NCBI GenBank assembly: GCA_016125255.1
Contig: WGMD01000009.1
Coordinates: forward strand, 62,001 to 126,000
DNA length: 64,000 nucleotides
Source: Planctomycetota bacterium
GTDB taxonomy: Bacteria > Planctomycetota > Phycisphaerae > Phycisphaerales > Zrk34
Reading direction: 5' to 3'
The notes under the pieces are model-generated. The model searched no databases and was not told the origin of the DNA. It worked only from the letters and a program-made list of their open reading frames with translations. Positions 45,663-53,685 of this stretch are shown here, piece after piece. Each line of letters begins with the position of its first letter. Position 1 is the first letter of the stretch. The position numbers were made by a program, and so were the translations under genes.

Positions 45663-47096
45663 TCACTCCGCGCGCCACACCTTGATCGACCGCACCGTCA
45701 TCGCGCCTGTGCCATCCTCGTACGCTGACTCGACCGGCGCTTTGACGGCGACGTTGGTCAGGGGGAACCACGTCTGGCCCGCGAAGGGATTCGCGTAGCG
45801 CATCGTTTCGACGCCGTCGACGAAGATGGTGATCCACTCCGGTTCGACCGTGGCGGCGAAGGTGTGGAAGGCGGTGTCGAGCGTCGGGTCGAGGCCGAAG
45901 TTCTGCATGGACATCCGCATCGCCGGGCGCGTGAAGGTTCGCCGCCCGTTCGTCCCGCCGTGCAGATTCGATGACAAGCTCGACGCGAAACGCCATGACC
46001 CGTTGTACCCGAACCCCTCGTACACATCGATCTCCGGCGGCCAGCCCCCGACCGCCATCAGCCAAAGCGCCGGCCACGAGTCCTTCCGATTGGGCATCTT
46101 CACGACCCACTCAACACTGCCATATTTGAAATACGTCTCCGGTGTGTGTCGCCCCGACAAGACGGTCGCCAGAAACGGATACGCCGTCGCCGGCGAACCG
46201 ACCATGACCGGCTCGTCGAGCCGGCGGGACATGAGCATCAGCCCGTCGTCCGTGGGCTTGAACCCGCCCATATCGACCGTGCCGTAGTAACCGGTTTCGC
46301 CATTGCCGACCTGCGTCCGCCCGTGCGGCAAGCCCGTGGCGAAAACGCCCGGACCGCCCTGATCGTCGTACCGGATCGTCGCGCCGGTCGCCGAATACGT
46401 CAGCTCCCCGTGCGGCTCGAAATGCATCGGTGCCCGTCCGCCTTCGATCGGCTCATTGACCGCGCCCGCCTCCGCCGTGATGCGGATGCCGCCGCCCTCG
46501 GTGTCCGCCCCGTCCGCCACTTCATACTGCACCGCCCGCACATCATTGCCCGCGCTCATGTTCCGCACATGAAAACGGACCGTTTTCGTCAGCGGATCGC
46601 CCGGCCGAAAAATCACCGACTTCTGCGTATCCGGGGCCGCCCGCCCGCCGTCGCCGTCGAACACGCGGATGTACGCAATCACCGTGTTCACGCTCGCCAT
46701 GTCCAGCGTCACCGGCACATGCACCACCGTCGCATCCACCGGCACGCTGAACGGCTCGATCCGAACCCGCGCCGCCGCCGGATACTTCGTTCCCCCCGCA
46801 TACACATCCCCCGCATTCCCCGCTTCCTCCGCCTCAAGCTGCTTGATCCACCCGTCAAGGCGCTCCGTCACCCGCCCAATCGCGGCCTTCGCATCGCCCG
46901 CGTCTTTCCGCTGCGCGGCCGTCGTCGCCGTCTGCCCCACGCGCTCGATCGCCTCCCGCGCCGCGGTTGCATCGTCATGAAGCGCCTTCGCCTCATCGAG
47001 CGTGATCGACTGCGCGCGTACGCCCGCCGCCGCAAGGCACAGCACCCACACCACCGCGCCCGCGCGCCCGATCGAAATCCATCGCGTGTCCTTCAT
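45663..47096 (-). CDS. Exported glycoside hydrolase family 16 protein
   Basis: A 477-residue exported protein (signal about 1-28). Residues 30-220 include a helical segment and an immunoglobulin-like/Calx-beta-type domain (VPVTLDMASVNTVIAYIRVFD). Residues 225-477 form a GH16 jelly roll with catalytic motif EIDVYE (Glu355, Asp357, Glu360), FKYGSVEWVVKMP and SWPALWLMAVGG. GH16 enzymes cut beta-glucans, agars and carrageenans; the exact substrate cannot be told. Fits a marine or algal-polymer lifestyle, which is inference. Confidence 0.85.
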   Translation of the reverse strand: MKDTRWISIGRAGAVVWVLCLAAAGVRAQSITLDEAKALHDDATAAREAIERVGQTATTAAQRKDAGDAKAAIGRVTERLDGWIKQLEAEEAGNAGDVYAGGTKYPAAARVRIEPFSVPVDATVVHVPVTLDMASVNTVIAYIRVFDGDGGRAAPDTQKSVIFRPGDPLTKTVRFHVRNMSAGNDVRAVQYEVADGADTEGGGIRITAEAGAVNEPIEGGRAPMHFEPHGELTYSATGATIRYDDQGGPGVFATGLPHGRTQVGNGETGYYGTVDMGGFKPTDDGLMLMSRRLDEPVMVGSPATAYPFLATVLSGRHTPETYFKYGSVEWVVKMPNRKDSWPALWLMAVGGWPPEIDVYEGFGYNGSWRFASSLSSNLHGGTNGRRTFTRPAMRMSMQNFGLDPTLDTAFHTFAATVEPEWITIFVDGVETMRYANPFAGQTWFPLTNVAVKAPVESAYEDGTGAMTVRSIKVWRAE

Positions 47097-47124
47097 CCCC
47101 CATCATATGCGCCGTCAATAAAGG

Positions 47125-47144
47125 CCGGGGACCGTCGTCCCCGG
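47125..47144. repeat. CCGGGGAC palindrome
   Basis: CCGGGGAC CGTC GTCCCCGG, matching the core of the 28405-28438 palindrome. Confidence 0.6.
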
Positions 47145-47184
47145 GCATGAACATCTGAGAACCTGTGCGGGAAGGCCATGGATC

Positions 47185-47267
47185 GACGAGCCGCGACCGT
47201 GAGGGAGCGGTCGAAACAGGCAACAATGAGTGGTGCCGTGACCGCTCCCTGACGGTCGCGGCTCGTT
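47185..47267. repeat. Inverted repeat with 28-base arms
   Basis: Arms 47185-47212 (GACGAGCCGCGACCGTGAGG...) and 47240-47267 pair with two mismatches around a 27-base loop. Confidence 0.8.
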
Positions 47268-47299
47268 AAACTCCGCCTGCTCACACACGTTCTGTGTAA

Positions 47300-47317
47300 G
47301 GCAGGATAAATCCTGCC
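47300..47317. repeat. Small hairpin GGCAGGA-TAAA-TCCTGCC
   Basis: Perfect 7-bp stem, ten bases beyond the stop of the minus-strand gene at 47327; no T-run. Confidence 0.55.
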
Positions 47318-47326
47318 CTACGTCAC

Positions 47327-48517
47327 TTACGCGCGCCGGCGGCGCAGGGTCGTGAGCGTCAGCAGGGCGAGGCCGGCGGGGAGGGCGGCGGGGGTGGGAA
47401 TGGCGAAGCCCTGAATCGAGATGTCCTGGATGTGGTAGTCCTCGGAGCTGGCGTTGTGAAAGCCGATGATGCGGATGGCGAAGTTGGGGTTGTTGTTGGC
47501 GTTGGGGTCGTCGATGGCGATCGAGCCGGTGTTGGTCGGCGTCGTGTTGCCGGTGCCGCCGACGCTCGGGCCGCCGCCGTCCCAGATGCCGAAGTCCGTC
47601 AGCAGCGGGATGAAGTTCACGCCGTCGACGCTGTAGAGAATCTGAAGATGGTCATCCGATTCCCATGTCGTGTTCGTCTGGCTGGCGGTCAGGTCCAGCG
47701 TGATGTCGCGGTAGCCGACCGTGCTGAACGTGTGGGTGATCTGCTCGTAGTCGTTTTCATCGGGGCTCGTATCCGAATCGGTGCGGTGCATCACCGCGTC
47801 GCCGGCGGTGTTGACGACCGAGCGCGTCCCGCCCGTCTCGCCCAATTCGATCGTCCATCCATCGGTGAACCCGTTGCGCCCCGTCGCGCCGGCGGCGGCG
47901 GGGTTCGGGCTGATCGTGAACGTGTCGGAATAAATCTCCGAGCCCACATCGATGCTCGTCACTTCGATGCGGTCGAGGAAGATGTCCTCGACGTTCGTCG
48001 CCCCCGCGACGCGAAGCTGAAACGTCGTGTTGTTGGCCGTTGTGCCCAAGGGTGCCGGGCCGAGCGTGATGTTGTTAAAGTCGCCGGCGACGGAGGCCAC
48101 ATCGAAGAATCCCGAGCCCGTGTCGATCTGCACCTTGACGGTGTCCTGCACTTCGAGCGTGTCGCTTTCGCGCAGGGCGAGGGACACGCGCAGATTGCTG
48201 TAGCCCGTGGCGTCGATCGTGCGGGTGATGAAGAATTGATCGTTGTCCGTGTGCGACGGGCCGTCGGATTTGAACTGCGCTTCGCCCGCTCCGGTGGGGA
48301 GGATGTCGGCGATGGCGTCGGCGTCGGACCCGTGATCGACGAGTTCGGTCCAGGCATCGGCGAAATTCGGATCGACCCCGCCGCGCCCGCCCGCCCCGGC
48401 CGTCCCGGGGTCCGTGTCAAAGTCATCGAAGAAAACAGTGGTGACGGCCGCTTGCGCCGACACACCGGCCAGCAGCATCGCCGCGACGATCAGGGCGAAC
48501 ATCCCTCGTGGTTGCAT
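47327..48517 (-). CDS. Secreted protein with PAALPAG-type sorting signal, two similar halves
   Basis: A 396-residue exported protein (signal MFALIVAAMLLAGVSAQA). Two related beta domains are visible. The first opens FFDDFDTDPGTAGAGGRGGVDPNFADAW and the second YSDTFTISPNPAAAGATGRNGFTDGW (given in pieces: FFDDFDTDPGTAG, SDTFTISPNPAAAG). Each is followed by phrases such as YSNLRVSLALRESDT and YRDITLDLTASQTNT. The C-terminus is IPTPAALPAG, hydrophobic helix, RRRRA. The duplication suggests two carbohydrate-binding-like jelly rolls. The start at 48517 is set by the signal peptide. Confidence 0.78.
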   Translation of the reverse strand: MQPRGMFALIVAAMLLAGVSAQAAVTTVFFDDFDTDPGTAGAGGRGGVDPNFADAWTELVDHGSDADAIADILPTGAGEAQFKSDGPSHTDNDQFFITRTIDATGYSNLRVSLALRESDTLEVQDTVKVQIDTGSGFFDVASVAGDFNNITLGPAPLGTTANNTTFQLRVAGATNVEDIFLDRIEVTSIDVGSEIYSDTFTISPNPAAAGATGRNGFTDGWTIELGETGGTRSVVNTAGDAVMHRTDSDTSPDENDYEQITHTFSTVGYRDITLDLTASQTNTTWESDDHLQILYSVDGVNFIPLLTDFGIWDGGGPSVGGTGNTTPTNTGSIAIDDPNANNNPNFAIRIIGFHNASSEDYHIQDISIQGFAIPTPAALPAGLALLTLTTLRRRRA

Positions 48518-48595
48518 AGTCTCATTCTCCGAAATGTGCCTCGCGGCCGCGGAGCCCCCCGCAGCCGATGGACCGGCAGAATCCATAGTTATAAT

Positions 48596-49030
48596 TTACC
48601 GTGTCATCCGCCGCGGGCCAGACTTTTTTTGAATTTTTCGACTTAATTTCTCACGCCGCGCGGCCGCTGTCGCTTCAACCTTCTCCCGCACCAGCGTCCG
48701 CGCGATACGCAGCGCCTTGAGCCGGTTCTGCTGCAACGTATGTTGCGAAGTCCCCGCCGCCAAACCCGCCCGGGCTTTTTCGACCCGGCGAATCATCGCC
48801 CCCAGCGCCGCCAGCGCCGGGTGCAGATCGCTCGATGTGACCCCTTCGCCCGCCGTTTTGTCCCCGTTCAATAGCGCCGATGCCAGATGCAGCGCCCTGA
48901 GATTGTCGCGCAGCATGTCATGCTGCCACGTCCCCGGCGCCAGCTTCCCGAGCGCCTTTTCCGACTTGCTGATGAGCGAAGCGATCGGCCGCCGCACTTC
49001 CACCGACTGACGATCCGCGGATCGACCCAT
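48596..49030 (-). CDS. Basic protein with two internal repeats, function unknown
   Basis: A 144-residue basic, helical protein without signal peptide. It contains two copies of a unit of about 40 residues: LISKSEKALGKLAPGTWQH...LRALHLASALL and MIRRVEKARAGLAAGTSQH...LKALRIARTLV. The C-terminus is very basic (RREKLSRKIQKKSGPRRMTR). Nucleic-acid binding is possible from charge alone; no family recognised. It lies alone between minus-strand genes. Confidence 0.6.
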   Translation of the reverse strand: MGRSADRQSVEVRRPIASLISKSEKALGKLAPGTWQHDMLRDNLRALHLASALLNGDKTAGEGVTSSDLHPALAALGAMIRRVEKARAGLAAGTSQHTLQQNRLKALRIARTLVREKVEATAAARREKLSRKIQKKSGPRRMTR

Positions 49031-49138
49031 TGCTCAAACCTCTCCCATGCGGGCGACACATCCCCGCGTCCGCCGCCCGCGCGGCGGACGCGCAAGGGAG
49101 TATACCCCGCCCGGCGGATCGCCATCGAGCGCTACGGT

Positions 49139-49450
49139 TCACGCCCCTGGCGCGCACCGGTCCTCGCACCTTTTGCGGGCGTAATTCCATGCCGAAAAAT
49201 GTTCGCCAGGCGGCTCCGGGGTGATGAACGGGTCTTCCCCGAACGAGGTGTAGTGGTCATACCACTCCGCCGCGCTGATCCCCGGCCGATACGATTGATC
49301 CAGCGAGCGGTCCACGATCCACCGCGCCGCCTCCACCGCCGCCTCCCACGTCCCGAACACCCCGAGCGTGTCCGTTTCGTCGTCGTCCATGTAGTGAAAA
49401 TTGTCCGCGCTGCGCACAGTGAACGAATTGCTTTTCGGTTCGTTGGCCAT
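49139..49450 (-). CDS. Small conserved hypothetical protein
   Basis: A 103-residue soluble acidic protein with SADNFHYMDDDETDTLGVFG, AAVEAARWIVDRSL and YTSFGEDPFI. I recall similar proteins in proteobacteria and others with the same YxxYxxFGEDPFI ending and no assigned function. No signal peptide or metal motif. It lies on the same strand as the repeat protein, about 110 bases upstream of it. Confidence 0.65.
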   Translation of the reverse strand: MANEPKSNSFTVRSADNFHYMDDDETDTLGVFGTWEAAVEAARWIVDRSLDQSYRPGISAAEWYDHYTSFGEDPFITPEPPGEHFSAWNYARKRCEDRCAPGA

Positions 49451-50020
49451 GATGAGCTGAGATTAGCGAACGCCGGTGACAACCTCGTGTCAGCGCGCCG
49501 GACGCCAAACGGAGCTCCGCAGCGAGCCGCCCGCAGGATCATGATTCCTGATATTCATCGATGATCCATCGGGCGTCGTGTGTTTTCCGTGTCATATTCC
49601 GGACCGATCGCGAGCGGGTCGGGGATTGGATGAGGGGCATCCGAATGTTGACCGGGCTCGGTGCAACGGCGGTGTGCGTGCATGGCGTGATGAGGCGCAG
49701 GGGTTGGGCGGCGCACGGGGGCGGCGCGAATCGCGCATGGGCGCGTCATCTTTGCCCGTCGTGTGCGCACGGGTTTTTGTAAGTCCAGTCAATGCGTCGC
49801 ACAGGCGTGTCGGGGCGCGCCATGGCGGTGCGCATCGGCGCGCCCGTGCGCGCGGGAAAGCGAGTTGGGCGAGGGTTTTGCGGGATTTGGGAGGTGGAAA
49901 CGGGGGCGCGCGGGGCGGGCGAAAATCGGGGGATGGTGCGCGCCGGTGCGCGGGATGGGGAAGCCCGCCGCCCGTTCGACGGGCTTACCGCAAGGAAGCG
50001 GCGTCGCTGAACGGGGGCGA
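49451..50020. other. Gene-free GC-rich interval with an orphan terminator-like hairpin
   Basis: No supported coding sequence; frames here have no family resemblance. The only clear signal is a hairpin followed by five T at 49755-49778, which could end an unannotated short transcript from the left. Confidence 0.4.
49755..49778 (+). terminator. Orphan terminator-like hairpin
   Basis: CCCGT / ACGGG with an inner GTG/CAC extension, then TTTTT. No plus-strand gene lies upstream. Confidence 0.4.
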
Positions 50021-50695
50021 TCAGGTGCAGGCGGTGTCGGGGGTGCAGCAGGTGCCGGGGGCGTGGGTGAGGCGGCAGAGGAAGACGGCGGCGACGGAGC
50101 CGAGGGTGGGGGCGAGGAGGTAGAGCCAGAGTGACTCGGTGTGGCCGGAGAGGAGTGCGGGGGCGAGCGATCGGGCGGGGTTCATGGAGGCGCCGCAGAT
50201 GGGTCCGGCCCAGAGGGCGTTGAGGGCGACGGTGGAGCCGATGGCGATGCCGGCCATGATGCCCTTTTCCTTGGCGCCGGTGGCGACGGCGAGGATGACG
50301 TACATGAGCATGAGGGTGATGATCAGTTCGAGGACGAAGGACTGAGCGTTCGAGCCGGCGGGGAGGGTGGCGCCGAGGGTTTGGCTGGATGGGAAGAGCC
50401 ATTTGAGGAGCGCGGCGGCGGCGATGGCGCCGAGGCATTGCGCGAGGATGTAGGCGAGCATGTCGCGTGTGGGGAGTCGTCCGGCGACGCGGAAGGCGAT
50501 CGAGACGGCGGGATTGAGATGGGCTCCGGAGGTGTCGCCGAGGGCGTAGATCATGGCCATGACGACGAGGCCGAAGGTCAGGGCGATGCCGGGGTGGGTG
50601 ATGGCGCCGTCGCTGAGCTGGTTGACGGCGATGGCGCCGCATCCGGCGAGGACGAGCATGAAGGTTCCGATGGCTTCGGCGAAGTAGCGTTTCAT
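50021..50695 (-). CDS. MIP-family aquaporin / glycerol facilitator
   Basis: Channel protein of 224 residues with six membrane helices and both pore motifs in conserved form: SGAHLNPAVS and GASMNPARS. The residues around the pore (short loops, GPICGAS) look more like water-selective aquaporins than GlpF, but this is an inference. The C-terminus carries a Cys-rich end (GTCCTPDTACT). The start at 50695 (MKRYFAEAIGTF) is preferred over 50710. It is divergent from the Mpv17-like gene. Confidence 0.92.
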   Translation of the reverse strand: MKRYFAEAIGTFMLVLAGCGAIAVNQLSDGAITHPGIALTFGLVVMAMIYALGDTSGAHLNPAVSIAFRVAGRLPTRDMLAYILAQCLGAIAAAALLKWLFPSSQTLGATLPAGSNAQSFVLELIITLMLMYVILAVATGAKEKGIMAGIAIGSTVALNALWAGPICGASMNPARSLAPALLSGHTESLWLYLLAPTLGSVAAVFLCRLTHAPGTCCTPDTACT

Positions 50696-50771
50696 GGTGC
50701 GGAGCATCATAGCGGATGACCCGGATATGTGTGGGACGGAAAGCGGAGCGGCGGGGGGCTATGATCGCCGC

Positions 50772-51545
50772 ATGACGCAGACGGTTTCACCCATGCCTGT
50801 GCTACCCGCCGCCGCAACGCCGGCGGCGCCCCCGGCTGCGCCGACGTTCGGGCAGGCGATTCGGATGGGGTTTTACGCGGCGAAGGTGAACGTGCTGCCG
50901 GGGACGCTGCTGCAACTCGCCGCCGCGGCGATCGTGCTCAGCTACTATTTCACCCAGACCGGCCACGATCTGCTCGAGCACGTCGCCCAGCTCAAAACAC
51001 GCTACGGATACATCTACTCCGTCGTCTGCACGGCATGCTTCGGTTCGCTCCTGCCGATCGCGCTGGCGTCGATCATGCCCGGCGGACGCCATCGTGCGGA
51101 GGTCATCGCGGCCCGGCGGTCGATCGTGTATCTGACGTGCTTCTGGGCCTTGGTCGGCTTGCAGGTCGATGGGCTTTACCGAGCCGAGGCGTGGGCGTTC
51201 GGGGAGAGCGGCGTGCGGGCGGTCGTGTCGAAAGTCGCGTTCGATCAGGGGCTGTTCACCACAATCTACGCACTGCCGCTGACGGTGCTGGTGTATCAAT
51301 TCAAGGATGCGGGTTACGATCGGCGTCGCATGCGCATTCGGCCGATCGGTCACTGGTATCGCCTCTACGTCATGCCGCTGATGGTGTCCAACTGGGGCGT
51401 GTGGCTGCCGGCGGTGGTGCTCATTTACTGCCTGCCGCTGGCGCTGCAATTGCCCATTCAGAACGTCGTGCAGTGTCTTTGGTCCCTGATGATCCTCGTC
51501 CTCGCCCGCCCGGCGGAGGCGCCGCCTCAGCCGCTTGCGGCTTAG
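50772..51545 (+). CDS. Multi-pass membrane protein resembling eukaryotic Mpv17/PMP22
   Basis: A 257-residue protein with four or five membrane segments. The C-terminal half has KVAFDQGLFTTIYALPLTVL, then a basic loop, then SNWGVWLP and LPLALQLPIQNVVQCLW. The DQG, NW-x-W-P and PL-x-(9-11)-N/V-x-W pattern is that of Mpv17/PMP22 peroxisomal and mitochondrial membrane proteins. The resemblance is by eye only. The start at 50772 follows a short leader; the frame is open upstream to 50694. Its stop forms part of a GCCGC palindrome. Confidence 0.6.
   Translation: MTQTVSPMPVLPAAATPAAPPAAPTFGQAIRMGFYAAKVNVLPGTLLQLAAAAIVLSYYFTQTGHDLLEHVAQLKTRYGYIYSVVCTACFGSLLPIALASIMPGGRHRAEVIAARRSIVYLTCFWALVGLQVDGLYRAEAWAFGESGVRAVVSKVAFDQGLFTTIYALPLTVLVYQFKDAGYDRRRMRIRPIGHWYRLYVMPLMVSNWGVWLPAVVLIYCLPLALQLPIQNVVQCLWSLMILVLARPAEAPPQPLAA
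51529..51542. repeat. Short palindrome AGCCGC-TT-GCGGCT at a stop codon
   Basis: Sixth copy of the family. It encodes the last residues of the Mpv17-like protein and directly precedes the TAG. Confidence 0.6.
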
Positions 51546-51557
51546 CGCTCCCCCACA

Positions 51558-52913
51558 TCAGGGCGCGACGTACCCCCGCTCCGGATACCGCCGGCTGTCA
51601 AACGCATTGGCCGGTTCGCCCGACCAATCCTTCGCCGGCGCGACGAACTGCGGGTCGCCCTCGCCGGGCTGCGAAGGCGTGAACATCACCGTTTCCTCCG
51701 CGGAAAATTGCGTGTCGGACTCCTGCAGGATGAGCTTCTGCGCCGTCGCGCTGCTGAGGATGCACCGACGAAGCGTCATGTTCCCCGCGTGCTTGTTGTT
51801 TTCAACAGCGACGGCGTGCTCCATGTTGTCGGCGAATGTGCATCGCTCCGCCACCACCGCCCCGCAGGTCCACAATCCGACGCTCGACCCGATGCCGCCG
51901 CGGCGTAGACTCGCCACGCCGAGGCAGTTGGTCAGCTTCGCCGGGTGATCCGCATCCCCGCCGACGTTCCAGAGCCGAAAGTTCCGCTTGTTCCGCGCCG
52001 CGACGCAGTTGACGAGCGTCGGCGTCAGCGATTTGTCGTCCCATCCGCCGTCGGTGTTGTCGAACGAGGCGCAGTCGCGATACGAAATCCGCCGCGGCGA
52101 CGATTCGCAGCAGAACCCGTCGCCGTTCCAGTAAGCATGCGTGTCGTCGTGGTACTGATTGTTGCGGGCCACGCAATGGTCGTAGGCGATGTCATGATTG
52201 GACGCATCGTCCTGAATCGAGAACCCGATGGGGAAATTCTCGGTGACCGCGTCGGGTTCGCCGGCGGTGGCGTCGGCGGTGATATGCGAGAGCGTCAGGT
52301 CATGGCACTTTTTCTCGAAGCGGAAGCCGCGCTTCACGTAGTGCGTGATCGAGCAGTTGCGGAAGGTCGAATCGGCGACGCCTTCAAGCGAGAATCCCTC
52401 GCGGACGTTTTCGATGGCCAGGTCGTCGAATTCGAGGGCGACGTGATCGGCGTTGGTGGTGACGCCCTGCATGTAGCCGGCGATGCGCAGATGGCGCACC
52501 TGGATGTACGAAGCGCCGGGGGCGAAGGAGAGGGCGCAATAGCTGTGGGCGTGATAGGTGATCTTCTTGTCGGACCACTGGCCGACGATCCGCGGCAGGC
52601 CCGCGCCGGTGTCGACGCCTTCGACGAGGATCGGCGCGTCCGTGCGGCCGGAGCGGGCGAAGGTGATCGTCTTGTGATCCTTGTGATCGATCATGAAATA
52701 GTCGCCGGACCCGAGGCGGATGTGATCGCCGGGCTCGACGCGTTCGGCGAGCAGGCCGGTCAGATCATCGCGGCTCATCGCATGGTCAAAATCCGCGCCC
52801 GTCCGGTCGGCGGCGCCTTGCGGGGTCACATAATAATCGCGGGCCTCAGCGGCGCAGGTCGCCGACAGAATCGCGAGGACCACAACGATCGTATGGCGGG
52901 TAGGTCGCATCAT
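51558..52913 (-). CDS. Exported right-handed parallel beta-helix protein
   Basis: A 451-residue exported protein (signal ...VVVLAILSATCAAEA) beginning DYYVTPQGAADRTGADFDHA, the usual start of secreted beta-helix proteins of the pectate-lyase-like superfamily. Coil repeats follow (YIQVRHLRIAGYMQGV, STFRNCSITHY, ISYRDCASFDNTDGG, LTNCLGVASL, MTLRRCILSSA). Such proteins bind or cleave polysaccharides. It is the last gene of the module B block, 43 bases beyond the prepilin stop. Confidence 0.82.
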   Translation of the reverse strand: MMRPTRHTIVVVLAILSATCAAEARDYYVTPQGAADRTGADFDHAMSRDDLTGLLAERVEPGDHIRLGSGDYFMIDHKDHKTITFARSGRTDAPILVEGVDTGAGLPRIVGQWSDKKITYHAHSYCALSFAPGASYIQVRHLRIAGYMQGVTTNADHVALEFDDLAIENVREGFSLEGVADSTFRNCSITHYVKRGFRFEKKCHDLTLSHITADATAGEPDAVTENFPIGFSIQDDASNHDIAYDHCVARNNQYHDDTHAYWNGDGFCCESSPRRISYRDCASFDNTDGGWDDKSLTPTLVNCVAARNKRNFRLWNVGGDADHPAKLTNCLGVASLRRGGIGSSVGLWTCGAVVAERCTFADNMEHAVAVENNKHAGNMTLRRCILSSATAQKLILQESDTQFSAEETVMFTPSQPGEGDPQFVAPAKDWSGEPANAFDSRRYPERGYVAP

Positions 52914-52956
52914 GGCGACATTGTACGGGCGTCGATGAGGAGGGACCGCAGGGCGG

Positions 52957-53685
52957 CTACTGTTCGAGCAGTTCGATGGACTGGCCGTAGAGCGTGTAGT
53001 TGGAGGTGTGCGTGGCGAGGTTGGCGATGACGGTGCGGGACTGTGCGAAATGGACGGCCCCGCTGAAGCCCAGCACGTTCCACCCGCCCAGCTCCGCGTG
53101 CGCCATCGTGTCGGCCTTGATGTCCGTGAGCAGATCGACGAGGAGCATGTCGCCCGCCGGCGCGTCGGCCAGACGCACGTACGCCCGCTTGTGGTTGGAG
53201 GTGAAATTTTTGACGTGCGGGTTCCAGTTGTACGGCACGCGCACCGCTGAGTTGGTGTCGTTGAGCGTCACGTCCTCTTTGGGAAACGGCAGGTACAGAT
53301 CAGGCATGAAGCCCGGCGACCGCATCGACGGGCAGTAGTACAGGCGATACTCATCCTTGTCGAGGTACCCCGCCTTGTGCATCACGCCCAGGTTCTTGCG
53401 CTTGCCGAACTGGCTGAAGTAGCGGCTGTGGAACGTCTCATCGAGCTGATTATCCAGCGGTGAGGCGACCTCCGGCGCGAGCCAGCCGGCGTAGTCGGCG
53501 GCGTAGAACGATGCGAGCTGGTAGATCTGCCGCTCGTTGGACGCACAGACCGTCGCCTTGGCCGTCTGCCGCGCCATCGCCAGCGACGGGAGCAGAATGG
53601 CGATCAGCAGCGCGATGATCGCCACGACGACGAGCAGTTCGATCAAGGTGAACGCGAACTCACATTGTCTGCGAGCGTGTTTCAT
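52957..53685 (-). CDS. Type IV prepilin-like protein, module copy B
   Basis: A 242-residue protein with a short leader (MKHARRQCEFA) directly before [13 protein letters not shown], then [15 protein letters not shown], and a hydrophilic body (ASNERQIYQLASFYAADYAGW, MLLVDLLTD). Unlike copies A and C it has no palindromic insertion, so its leader is of normal length. The ATG at 53685 overlaps the stop of the secreted-protein gene by 4 bases. The longer upstream frame in this register is a shadow of that gene. Confidence 0.82.
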   Translation of the reverse strand: MKHARRQCEFAFTLIELLVVVAIIALLIAILLPSLAMARQTAKATVCASNERQIYQLASFYAADYAGWLAPEVASPLDNQLDETFHSRYFSQFGKRKNLGVMHKAGYLDKDEYRLYYCPSMRSPGFMPDLYLPFPKEDVTLNDTNSAVRVPYNWNPHVKNFTSNHKRAYVRLADAPAGDMLLVDLLTDIKADTMAHAELGGWNVLGFSGAVHFAQSRTVIANLATHTSNYTLYGQSIELLEQ

